Shown here piece by piece: positions 24,775 through 31,396 of a DNA stretch of 37,539 nucleotides; position 1 is the first letter of the stretch; each line of letters opens with the position of its first letter. Under the pieces are notes generated by a model. That model saw nothing but the letters and a program-made list of their open reading frames with translations. It had not been told where the DNA came from and made no database searches. The position numbers and the translations under genes are program-made. Where the stretch lies: IMG/VR virus record IMGVR_UViG_3300050034_000546, positions 1 through 37,539 of that record, one strand, 5' to 3'. This DNA is from a virus.

Positions 24775-24860
24775 TTTCAGAGTTGAATTGAATTCATATT
24801 CGCGTTATTCATTACGCGAGTGATGAAACCACACTCTGAAACCGAGCGCTAACGGCTCGG
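24775..24860 (-). promoter_or_regulatory. Nested hairpins in a non-coding gap of the late transcript
   Basis: TTTCAGAGT (24775-24783) pairs with ACTCTGAAA (24833-24841), enclosing CGCGT (24801-24805) paired with ACGCG (24814-24818). A third stem, CCGAGC (24842-24847) with GCTCGG (24855-24860), follows. The 118-base gap between two late genes is otherwise without reading frames. It is a candidate structured leader, processing site or small RNA. Confidence 0.5.
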
Positions 24861-24882
24861 CAGGAAGGGCGAAAACGGCGGC

Positions 24883-25212
24883 TTAATTCCGAAAATAAAA
24901 CGCAGATTGCCGCACGATTTTGCGTTTTTTATCCCAATACTCGGGATCTTTCGACTCCACCTTATGCCGGATCAGACTCTCCCAGGTGATCCACGTCTTG
25001 CGTGGCGTGGGCTTGCGGAACTCCAATAATTCCAGATCCATCAGACGGCGCACGCCGTCATCGCTGATTTTGAGATAGTCCGCCGCCTGTTTGACTGACG
25101 CCTCGAACGTGGGCTTCTTTGGCGTGATAATGTAACCGCCCGAACCGTTGGACACGCAATCGAAAAGCCCGAGCTGCGGCGGGCTATCGGTCGTGGTTTC
25201 GGCGGGTCGCAT
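24883..25212 (-). CDS. Helix-turn-helix protein, first gene of the late operon
   Basis: 109 residues. Residues 32-75 (FEASVKQAADYLKISDDGVR, then RLMDLELLEFRKPTPRKTW) match the winged excisionase/HTH_17 pattern, where a helix-turn-helix is followed by an R-x-K-P-P/T strand. Residues 80-109 are basic. It is the first gene transcribed leftward toward the late genes, next to the switch region. It could be the late activator in place of Mu Mor/C, but DNA binding is the only property the sequence supports. Confidence 0.6.
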   Translation of the reverse strand: MRPAETTTDSPPQLGLFDCVSNGSGGYIITPKKPTFEASVKQAADYLKISDDGVRRLMDLELLEFRKPTPRKTWITWESLIRHKVESKDPEYWDKKRKIVRQSAFYFRN

Positions 25213-25374
25213 CGCCAGACATATCCGGTATTTGCCGAAAAAAACAAGATTATTTTTTGGGAGCTGTCAGCTTTCAGCTATTGGCTTACAGCCAGAGCAA
25301 GACCTCTGCTTCCCCGCTATTTCTGACTGACAGCTGATAACTGTGAACTGATAACTTCGCCACGCTCCGCGTGG
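25213..25374. promoter_or_regulatory. Junction between late-operon start and repressor-operon end, with two heptamer-repeat blocks
   Basis: Non-coding. A block on the minus strand (AGCTGAAAGCTGACAGCTCC, about 25260-25287) leads to the late operon's first gene. A second block on the plus strand (CAGCTGATAACTGTGAACTG, about 25331-25355) has the opposite orientation. A GCCACGC ... GCGTGGC hairpin (25359-25375) overlaps the stop of the secreted-protein gene. The leftward late promoter should lie here or within the hairpin region, but no clear -35/-10 was identified. Confidence 0.45.
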
Positions 25375-25375
25375 C
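25359..25375 (-). terminator. Hairpin GCCACGC/GCGTGGC at end of repressor operon
   Basis: A 7-bp perfect stem with a 3-base loop beginning at the stop of the secreted-protein gene. No U-run follows, so it may be a weak or processed terminator or a member of a small palindrome family (a related CCACGCC ... GGCGTGG lies in the coding sequence at about 29247). Confidence 0.4.
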
Positions 25376-26163
25376 TAAAGCATTGTTCTGAGATCTTCCG
25401 CCAGCGGAACCACCAACTCCTTAAACTTCGCCGCATCCTTGGCGGCAAGCGCATCCGCCGCCGCAATGAAATGCTCCAGCCACTGCTTTTGCTCCATTGT
25501 GCAAGGCCGTTGCAACAGTGCTTTAGCTTGCTTCTTCTCAGGAGTCCATCCATCAGCGATCGTACGTTCCCTGGGATAGACCTTATACCATGATCGCGTC
25601 ATGGGATCCGTGGAAACCTTAGAGTGGACGGTGCCAACGTCTCCACCATAGTGAACGTCGACGTCGCCGTTCGTAAATGCGAGAGGTTTTGCTATTTCGG
25701 CCCATTGTGAGAGCAGTACGCTCTGGCTGATAGACGTGATATCGGAGAGGCGCAGAGGATCTCCTGCTACTGTTTCCTCGGCGGCGGTTGCAATCGTCTT
25801 AATCGGAGCTGGAGCACTCGCTTGCTCGGGTGTGAGAATTTCCGAGACGGTGATCGTCCATGTCGGCGAGCCAGAACCGACTTGCAATTTGAAAGCGCCG
25901 GGCCCGGAGAAGGTTAAAGGCGCACTCGGGAACGCCGCCTTATTGTAGATCTGTTTTCCATTTTTATAGAGGAAAATGTTAAGATCGTCGCCGCTTCCTT
26001 GAATAGCAACCGAGCACGTGCCAGTCGTTTCAAAACTAAAAACATTATCGCTGCTTTTATTGCTATAGACGGCGATCTCTCTCGTCGTCAGCGTGGTATC
26101 CTGAGCGCGAGCTTGCAAAATGACGCAAGCAGCCAAGACCAAAATTAGTTTGATGATTTTCAT
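25375..26163 (-). CDS. Secreted hypothetical protein in the repressor operon
   Basis: 262 residues from the ATG at 26163, one base after the preceding stop; the longer frame to 26217 is a read-through. A signal peptide is clear (MKIIKLILVLAACVILQARA). The mature part starts with a beta-rich domain (residues 20-105, FSFETTGTCSVAIQG, then GPGAFKLQVGSGSPTWTITV) of the kind found in small beta-sandwich binding domains, then a helical region ending in AADALAAKDAAKFKELVVPL. It is co-transcribed with the repressor, so probably made by the lysogen. Lysogenic conversion or blocking of adsorption is inferred. Confidence 0.6.
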   Translation of the reverse strand: MKIIKLILVLAACVILQARAQDTTLTTREIAVYSNKSSDNVFSFETTGTCSVAIQGSGDDLNIFLYKNGKQIYNKAAFPSAPLTFSGPGAFKLQVGSGSPTWTITVSEILTPEQASAPAPIKTIATAAEETVAGDPLRLSDITSISQSVLLSQWAEIAKPLAFTNGDVDVHYGGDVGTVHSKVSTDPMTRSWYKVYPRERTIADGWTPEKKQAKALLQRPCTMEQKQWLEHFIAAADALAAKDAAKFKELVVPLAEDLRTML

Positions 26164-26164
26164 T

Positions 26165-26869
26165 TTATATTCCTTTTTTGAAATCGCGTCGACCGGTTTT
26201 GTAAGCTTCGTCCGCATCGGCGATGGCGCGGGAAAGACTGGAGCGAAGCGGAACCAAATAATCCCCTTCCTGTTTCATTTCCTCGCGAAAAGCCTTGAGC
26301 AGCTCAGGATCAAATTGTTTCGCATCGGCTTTAAGTCTTTCCCGAAAAGAATCCGACATTTTTTCATCATTCTCACCGATTACTCCTAGGTCAATAGACT
26401 CTTCACGATCAATATCAGAGGTTGCCATTCCCGATCCGAAAACAAACGGAGCATGTCCCACGTCAAGCCCATCGTCAAATAACTCAGAGGAGCCCAACCT
26501 ACTCCAAATATCGTCACGTTTCCAAGCAAGCATACGATTTTCATAGAATTTTCCACCGGCCATTTTCCATCTTTCTGCCAAAGGGACACGTTCGGTGGGC
26601 CGCATGCTTACCAATTCTGAACAGGGAAACTGATAAATAAAAGTATCTTCAAATGCTTCTTTCCATGAACGCTCTCCTAATCGGAGGGCATCGCAGGCGT
26701 GCCTTAAATCGTTACTTATTTCCCAAATGGCCAGCCAAGACTCCATACCCTCAATAAAATAATAGTCAGTTAATGAAATTTCCTTACGCTTCCACATCGC
26801 ACAAAGATTCCTTATTGAAAAAGGACCTTGCTGAACCCCGTCTTTAGCAATGTAACATTTCCAGCCCAT
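26165..26869 (-). CDS. GYF_2-like domain fused to C-terminal part of the MuF-like head protein
   Basis: 234 residues. Residues 1-55 match GYF_2 (DUF4339), with GVQQGPFSIRNL and IEGMESWLAIW, a small domain thought to bind Pro-rich or peptide partners. Residues 80-230 are homologous to residues 169-339 of the MuF-like protein at 13751-14893: they diverge at first (QFPCSELV against QFPCYELL) and become nearly identical from DAKQFDPELLKAFREEMK to GRRDF. DNA of the matching ends is also above 90 percent identical, so gene conversion is recent. It lies two bases after the repressor stop. It may be an immunity decoy; no catalytic residues are seen. Confidence 0.65.
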   Translation of the reverse strand: MGWKCYIAKDGVQQGPFSIRNLCAMWKRKEISLTDYYFIEGMESWLAIWEISNDLRHACDALRLGERSWKEAFEDTFIYQFPCSELVSMRPTERVPLAERWKMAGGKFYENRMLAWKRDDIWSRLGSSELFDDGLDVGHAPFVFGSGMATSDIDREESIDLGVIGENDEKMSDSFRERLKADAKQFDPELLKAFREEMKQEGDYLVPLRSSLSRAIADADEAYKTGRRDFKKGI

Positions 26870-26871
26870 TT

Positions 26872-27234
26872 TTATTCCCCTGCCAGCTTTTTAAGCCGTT
26901 CCTTTAACTCTTTCAATTCCTTCTCGGCTTTTTCGGCGCGTTGACGCCAGTTAACGCCGTAATTCGGACTATCCTCATGGACAACCGGTGTGACTTTAGC
27001 TGTCAGTAAAGGTGAAACAGAGGCATTCATTATCTCGTCAACAGTCATTCCCAAAGCAGTGGCGATTTTGGATAGATTCTTTAATGTTGGTTCTCGACCG
27101 TGGAGGTAGCGCGAAATATCCGGCTGACTACATCCACTCGCTACCGCTAGCTCCTGTTGAGTCACCCCCTTTTCTTCCATCACCTTTTTGATGACGGTCG
27201 AAATAATACTCTTAGGTATATTTTCTCCTTGCAT
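26872..27234 (-). CDS. XRE-family repressor (Mu c-like role)
   Basis: 120 residues. A lambda-type HTH is seen at residues 25-46 (VTQQELAVASGCSQPDIS, RYLHG), continuing with LKNLSKIATALGMTVDEIM, and a coiled-coil C-terminus (residues 95-118) suggests dimerisation. The gene is divergent from the Ner-like gene with only 18 bases between starts, so the two promoters overlap and share operators. It is the natural lysogeny repressor. No Shine-Dalgarno is seen before the ATG, although an AAGGAG lies just after it. Confidence 0.75.
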   Translation of the reverse strand: MQGENIPKSIISTVIKKVMEEKGVTQQELAVASGCSQPDISRYLHGREPTLKNLSKIATALGMTVDEIMNASVSPLLTAKVTPVVHEDSPNYGVNWRQRAEKAEKELKELKERLKKLAGE

Positions 27235-27254
27235 AATTATGTCGGCAGGTATAT
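27214..27254. promoter_or_regulatory. Divergent switch region with repeated AGGTATAT (candidate operators)
   Basis: AGGTATAT occurs at 27214-27221 and again at 27247-27254, 33 bp apart (about three helical turns), one on each side of the repressor start and close to the Ner-like start. The second copy is part of a near-palindrome GGCAGGTATATGCC. This is the place and spacing expected of repressor or Ner operators. -35/-10 boxes were not clear. Confidence 0.5.
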
Positions 27255-27438
27255 GCCTCTAAACATGATGTTGCCAGCCACAAAAAGAAAACGCACCAAA
27301 TTTCGCGGAATTTGCCGCTTCGCCAAATTGGCGGGTGTGGACCGAGTTCACGCCTACCGGGTGCTGATGGGGCAGCGCGAGTCTCACCGCCTGCTCACGC
27401 TTTGGGAGCAATTCAAAAAGGAAAACAAAATCAAATGA
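27253..27438 (+). CDS. Small HTH regulator (Ner/Cro-like)
   Basis: 61 residues from the ATG at 27253; ATGs at 27265 and 27268 are also possible. A basic N-terminus (ATKRKRTKFRGICRF) precedes an HTH-like stretch, FAKLAGVDRVHAYRVLMGQR, in which the second helix would read DRVHAYRVLM. It starts 18 bases from the divergent repressor gene, the place of Ner in Mu, which shuts down the early and repressor promoters. It begins the early operon. Confidence 0.6.
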   Translation: MPLNMMLPATKRKRTKFRGICRFAKLAGVDRVHAYRVLMGQRESHRLLTLWEQFKKENKIK

Positions 27439-27737
27439 CCAACCAACAACTCATTGCCGAGTTTGAAAAACTGATCGCGGAGGAAGATGCCGCTCTGGCC
27501 AAATACGGGGCCAAGGACAGCTTCGAGGAACTGATCGAACAGCGTCACACCGCCCGCTCGATGGCTCGTCGGCTGGCGTGGACATTGGAGAAGACGTTTC
27601 TTCACTATGACGAGTATTGCGCCTGGCAGGACCGCGCCTGCGCGCTGCCAAAATTCAGCGCCCTGATCGATCTCAAACGCGATGCGCAAGCTGCGCCATC
27701 CGTTTCCAAGGCAGCGCTCACGGAGGCGGGAAAATGA
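27435..27737 (+). CDS. Hypothetical early protein (100 aa)
   Basis: 100 residues from an ATG at 27435 overlapping the Ner-like stop as ATGA. Helical and charged: MTNQQLIAEFEKLIAEEDAA, LAKYGAKDSFEELIEQRH and SMARRLAWTLEKTFLHYDEY. No recognised domain. The ATGA overlap marks it as a real member of the early operon. Confidence 0.55.
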   Translation: MTNQQLIAEFEKLIAEEDAALAKYGAKDSFEELIEQRHTARSMARRLAWTLEKTFLHYDEYCAWQDRACALPKFSALIDLKRDAQAAPSVSKAALTEAGK

Positions 27738-27745
27738 GTGAGCCG

Positions 27746-28057
27746 CTACCAGCCCAGCGTACGCGGACGACGGGGAACGCTTTGAACGGAGACGGCTTGG
27801 CCTGCCTGACGTTCAAGCTGTTTTGCCTTTTCCTCCAGCGCAGTTTTCTCCGCGCACAGCTTTTCGTTCTCACGCTGAAGCTGATCGTTTTGGAGCTTCA
27901 GCGTGATCTTCTCATTATCCGCAACCAAAAGCTTCTCTTTCAAATCAGCCTTTTGTGCTTCAAGCAACGCGATCCGCGATTCGAGAGATTCGAGCTTCTC
28001 GCGCAGAAATACAACCTCGCCCCCTTTGCGGGCGAGTTCGATGAGCTTTTTGATCAT
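27746..28057 (-). CDS. Coiled-coil protein on the opposite strand inside the early operon
   Basis: 103 residues from an ATG at 28057. Almost the whole protein is a Leu/Lys/Glu heptad coiled coil (LREKLESLESRIALLEAQKA, then LQNDQLQRENEKLCAEKTAL). Its composition is far more protein-like than the plus-strand frames over the same DNA. It is convergent with the gene ending at 27737 and divergent from the gene at 28116. Transcribed against the early operon, it may be expressed in the lysogen. No family recognised. Confidence 0.5.
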   Translation of the reverse strand: MIKKLIELARKGGEVVFLREKLESLESRIALLEAQKADLKEKLLVADNEKITLKLQNDQLQRENEKLCAEKTALEEKAKQLERQAGQAVSVQSVPRRPRTLGW

Positions 28058-28084
28058 GCCCGCAACTCTGCCATCTCTGACTGA

Positions 28085-28115
28085 AAACTGACAACCGTTA
28101 ACTAAGAACTTCCTT
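28085..28115 (+). repeat. Heptamer-repeat leader (upstream of gene 28116)
   Basis: AACTGAC, AACCGTT, AACTAAG, AACTTCC, then TTATG at the start codon. Same layout as the other early-operon leaders. Confidence 0.65.
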
Positions 28116-28361
28116 ATGACCAATACCCTTTTCTCCCTCTCCAACAGTCGCCCGAGATTCAGCCGCTCGGTGTATCCAGCGGCGTTTCGCAACCAGACGC
28201 GACACGCCAGTGCGACCGTCAGCGCGGGCATCGTCGTCTTGCCACCACGCGTCAAGGATCTGCGTTCCCTCGCCACGCGCTACCAGATCCCCGATCGCTC
28301 CAAAGCCCGGACCAAAGCCGCTCTCGTCTCCCTCCTCAACACCTATTTCACCGCTTTATGA
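28116..28361 (+). CDS. Small early protein with SAP/Rho-N-like C-terminus
   Basis: 81 residues. The N-terminal half is basic and Ser/Arg-rich (RPRFSRSVYPAAFRNQTRHA). The C-terminal 35 residues (VKDLRSLATRYQIPDRSKAR, TKAALVSLLNTYF) resemble the SAP/Rho-N fold, where an LRxLAxxYxIxxRSK motif binds nucleic acid. It overlaps the next gene (28358) as ATGA. DNA or RNA binding is inferred. Confidence 0.5.
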   Translation: MTNTLFSLSNSRPRFSRSVYPAAFRNQTRHASATVSAGIVVLPPRVKDLRSLATRYQIPDRSKARTKAALVSLLNTYFTAL

Positions 28362-28564
28362 AATCTAAATCTCTCGCCAACGACATTCCCTGTTTATCGC
28401 TTTTGCGAGGCATTTCCCAGACGGTGGAAAGGATCGAATCCGAATTGCTCGATGAAAATTACGGCGAGGCCGAGATGCTTGCCTTCCATGTGAAATTAGA
28501 CGCGATGGCGCTTGAAGATCTCATCCATCGCATTCCCGAACCCAAATGGTTTTACGAAATCTAA
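28358..28564 (+). CDS. Hypothetical small early protein
   Basis: 68 residues, MKSKSLANDIPCLSLLRGIS then ERIESELLDENYGEAEMLAF and a tail PEPKWFYEI. Acidic, helical; no family recognised. Translationally coupled to the preceding gene by an ATGA overlap. Confidence 0.5.
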   Translation: MKSKSLANDIPCLSLLRGISQTVERIESELLDENYGEAEMLAFHVKLDAMALEDLIHRIPEPKWFYEI

Positions 28565-28567
28565 TCT

Positions 28568-28774
28568 ATGAAAATCATCCAACTTTTTCTCGACTGGCGA
28601 GCGGGCAAGCTTGTTCCCAATAAACGTCAAGAAGCGGTCTTAATCTTGTGGGGAACATTCCTCGCTGAGCATCCCGAAGGCGATTACGAGACAATGGTTC
28701 TTTGGCTCCCGGAGGTCTTGAGCGATCTATACGAACTCGCTAGCCGGGAAACTTTGTCAGGTCCCGTTAACTGA
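28568..28774 (+). CDS. Hypothetical small early protein
   Basis: 68 residues, MKIIQLFLDWRAGKLVPNKR then EAVLILWGTFLAEHPEGDYE and WLPEVLSDLYELASRE. Starts three bases after the previous stop. Its last codons (GTT AAC TGA) form the beginning of the heptamer leader of the next gene, so the C-terminus is shared with that element. No family recognised. Confidence 0.5.
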   Translation: MKIIQLFLDWRAGKLVPNKRQEAVLILWGTFLAEHPEGDYETMVLWLPEVLSDLYELASRETLSGPVN

Positions 28775-28784
28775 GAACTTTTTT
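28766..28784 (+). repeat. Heptamer-repeat leader (upstream of gene 28785)
   Basis: GTTAACTGAGAACTTTTTT then ATG. The upstream gene's stop TGA is inside the repeat. Confidence 0.6.
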
Positions 28785-29519
28785 ATGACTAAATCCATCA
28801 TCCTCAAAGCTGAAATCCTTCCCGCATTCGACGATGCCGCCGAGGGAAAGGAACTGACCACCGCCTTTAAGGAAGCGACCTCCGGTATGCGTCGCGTGCT
28901 CGAATTCGGAGCCAGACTTTGGAAGGTGAGAGAAGTTTTGTCCGCACGCGGACAAAACTCCCCAAAGCGTGGACCTGGAAGCACGGAAAACAGCTTGGGC
29001 AACTGGCTGAAAGAACATGCGCCCGATGTAAATCACTCTACAGCTTACCGCTTTCTCGACGTGACGGAAGCCATCGCCCAGGACTACGCGCAGATCGTGG
29101 GTCAGCGGGTAGCAAAGCAATTTGCTCTCTGCGATCTGGTCACGACACCCGCCGCAGATCTCCCAGAAGATGCGCGAGAGAAACAGCTTTCTCTTTTCGA
29201 TTATGCCTCGGGTAAATCCCAACGCTCCTGGCTGGATCGGTTCGCCACGCCGAAGGGGCGTGGTGGCGATCACGGTGGCGGCAAAGGCAAGGGCAAGCCC
29301 AAATCGCCCGAGCAGCAAAAAGCCGCCATGCGCGAGCGTTGCAATCTCCTTGGAGAGGCGTTGCAGGCCCTTATCACCGATAAAGATTATAAAATTCTGG
29401 AGCGCATCGAACTCGATCATCTGGAGGATCTCCTCACTGAACTCAACACCGCCGTCAAAGGCTGGGCCAAGAAATCCGCCAACGAGCGCCAAGGCCTGGT
29501 CCCCACCGTCGCCGTCTAA
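28785..29519 (+). CDS. DUF3102-like early protein of unknown role
   Basis: 244 residues. Residues 20-120 are helical with GMRRVLEFGARLWKVREVL and NWLKEHAPDVNHSTAYRFLD, which resembles the DUF3102-type pattern of phage proteins in which a WLxxHxP segment precedes an S-x-x-A-Y-R/N helix. A Gly/Lys-rich linker (GGGKGKGKPKSPEQQ, about 170-185) and a helical C-terminus follow. It is immediately upstream of the transposase. Within its coding sequence sits a 26-base palindrome (28934-28959). DNA binding is possible but unproven. Confidence 0.5.
   Translation: MTKSIILKAEILPAFDDAAEGKELTTAFKEATSGMRRVLEFGARLWKVREVLSARGQNSPKRGPGSTENSLGNWLKEHAPDVNHSTAYRFLDVTEAIAQDYAQIVGQRVAKQFALCDLVTTPAADLPEDAREKQLSLFDYASGKSQRSWLDRFATPKGRGGDHGGGKGKGKPKSPEQQKAAMRERCNLLGEALQALITDKDYKILERIELDHLEDLLTELNTAVKGWAKKSANERQGLVPTVAV
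28934..28959. repeat. 26-base near-perfect palindrome in coding sequence
   Basis: AGTTTTGTCCGC (28934-28945) and GCGGACAAAACT (28948-28959) are exact inverted repeats around AC. It encodes EVLSARGQNSP in the DUF3102-like protein, in a region between two helices, so it may be an inserted palindromic element tolerated in frame. Confidence 0.7.
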
Positions 29520-29560
29520 AGCAGCGCAATAAAATCTTCGTACCTAGAACTTTTTCCTCC

Positions 29561-31396
29561 ATGTCCTCATTCTCCTCTCTCCAACTTGCCACCGCTCCCA
29601 ACTCCGTGATTGAAACCGCCTATTTTTGGCAAGAACAACTCACCCCCGTTTTAGGAATGAAACGCGGTGCGGTGAAAGCTGTCGAAGCAATCGCCGCGCG
29701 ACTCGGCGTCTCGCGCACGACCGCCTTACGCAAGTATTATGACCTCAAAAAAAAGGGCGTGAGCGGATTAGTCGACAACCGCCGTCTTGGCCCGGACGCC
29801 TGGAATATGACCACCGGTAGCGTGTTGCCCGAGTCGGATATAGAATTACTTCGTCTCTATATAGAAAAAAATCAACGTTCCAGCGAAGCCGGTATCCGCG
29901 CCATGAAACAGAATTGGCGCGAAGGCAAAATCACCACGACGCAACCGATCAATCTCGCCACGGGCTATCCGCAAGGTTGGAGCGACGGAAATCTCAAACG
30001 TTACGCGCCGTCCAAATTTGAACTCAAAGCCTCGCGCATTGGCCGCACCGCCGCCGCGAGCGAACGCCGTCTGGTCTACACCACGCGCAAGGATCTCTAC
30101 GTTGGGCAATTCTACCTCTTCGACGATATGTGGCATGACCACTTCGTCAATAATCTCGATCTGCAAAAGACGGGCCGTCCGTTGGAATTTCACGCGCTCG
30201 ATCTCGCGAGTGCCTGCAAGTTTGCCTGGGGAATGCGTGTCCGCACCGAGAATGCGGATGGCTCCATGGAGTCCCTCAAGGAAGCCGACATGCGATTTCT
30301 CCTTGCCGCCGTGCTGGCGGGTTACGGATATCATCCGCAAGGCACCACGCTTGTCGTCGAACACGGCACCGCCGCGATCAAGGATTGGCTCGAATCGTTT
30401 CTCTACGACGTCACGGGCGGTCTTATCAAAGTGGCCCGCAGCGGCATGGACGGTGCAGCGGCGCATGCAGGTCAATACGCCGGTCGTAGCAAAGGCAATT
30501 TTCGGTTCAAGGCCGCTCTCGAATCCCTCGGTAATTTGATCCACAACGAAATGGCCGCGCTCCCGGCGCAGACCGGCAAGGACCGCGACCATCGCCCCGA
30601 GCAGCTCCACGGCCTGCTCAAGCACAATGACGCGCTTCTGATGGCGATCTCTCAATTGCCAGCCGAGCGCATCGACATGTTGCAATGGCCCATGTTGACC
30701 GTCCAACAATTCCGCGTGATCGCAGCCGAAATCTATATGCGGATTAACTCCCGCACCGAGCATAACCTCGAAGGTTGGGACATGAACTATCGGCCCGATA
30801 CGCGGCTCGGCGGCATGCGCAAGTTGTCGCCACTGGAAGTCTGGCAACCGGGACGCCGCGCGTTGATTCAACTCCCCATCGAACACGCCGCCCGGATCAT
30901 CGGCACCGAGAGTGGCAAAGAACGTCTCACCCGCTCGGGAATGTTTAGCTTTACCGATAGCGAACTCAGTGGTGACGAATTGCGCTTCGATGCCCACGCC
31001 CTGGCTGATCGCGAAAAGTATCTCGTCGTCGTCAATCCCTTCTGGCCCGAGGCCGCGTTCGCCTTCGACTCCAAGGATCGATTTGTCTCCGTCTGTGCGC
31101 GTATCCACTCCGTTTCCCGCGCCGATCAGGAAGCTATCAACCGCGAATGTGGAGCCGCTGCCAAACTCGAAGCGATCCGCCTGACTCCCTTGCGTGCGCG
31201 CCACATGGCCGAGGCACGCGAGAAAGCCGCAATGCATAGGAATAACGCGAATGTCCTTTCCGGCGCGCCAGTGACGCCCGAGGAAAAAATCCGCAACCGT
31301 ACCGAACTTAATTTATCCGCGAAAGCGGACGCGGCTCTCGCCGCACAAAACGCAAACCAAACCGAAAGTGATTCCACAGATGACGACTCCTATTAA
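29561..31396 (+). CDS. DDE transposase (MuA-like)
   Basis: 611 residues. Residues 40-75 carry an HTH (AIAARLGVSRTTALRKYYDL), then a helical domain to 170. The catalytic core follows: first acidic residues D188/D189 in FYLFDDMWHDHF, second position at E267 in LVVEHGTAAIKDW, third at E321 in KAALESLGNLIHNE. Spacings of about 78 and 54 fit MuA-type cores, but the second acidic residue is Glu rather than Asp. A beta-barrel domain (400-530) and an acidic C-terminus that would contact MuB follow. It performs strand transfer during integration and replication. The next gene starts inside its last codons. Confidence 0.85.
   Translation: MSSFSSLQLATAPNSVIETAYFWQEQLTPVLGMKRGAVKAVEAIAARLGVSRTTALRKYYDLKKKGVSGLVDNRRLGPDAWNMTTGSVLPESDIELLRLYIEKNQRSSEAGIRAMKQNWREGKITTTQPINLATGYPQGWSDGNLKRYAPSKFELKASRIGRTAAASERRLVYTTRKDLYVGQFYLFDDMWHDHFVNNLDLQKTGRPLEFHALDLASACKFAWGMRVRTENADGSMESLKEADMRFLLAAVLAGYGYHPQGTTLVVEHGTAAIKDWLESFLYDVTGGLIKVARSGMDGAAAHAGQYAGRSKGNFRFKAALESLGNLIHNEMAALPAQTGKDRDHRPEQLHGLLKHNDALLMAISQLPAERIDMLQWPMLTVQQFRVIAAEIYMRINSRTEHNLEGWDMNYRPDTRLGGMRKLSPLEVWQPGRRALIQLPIEHAARIIGTESGKERLTRSGMFSFTDSELSGDELRFDAHALADREKYLVVVNPFWPEAAFAFDSKDRFVSVCARIHSVSRADQEAINRECGAAAKLEAIRLTPLRARHMAEAREKAAMHRNNANVLSGAPVTPEEKIRNRTELNLSAKADAALAAQNANQTESDSTDDDSY

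Noticed and set aside
25260-25360. CRISPR-like array, because of the repeated short units
   Set aside because: Units are degenerate 7-mers without constant repeats and unique spacers of regular length.
27617-28084. Plus-strand frame of 155 codons over the coiled-coil gene
   Set aside because: Leu/Phe/Arg composition with no motif; the minus-strand coiled coil over the same DNA is much more protein-like, though this is not beyond doubt.
29846-31237. Minus-strand frame of 463 codons under the transposase
   Set aside because: Shadow of the DDE transposase, which has recognisable catalytic motifs; the minus frame has no domain.
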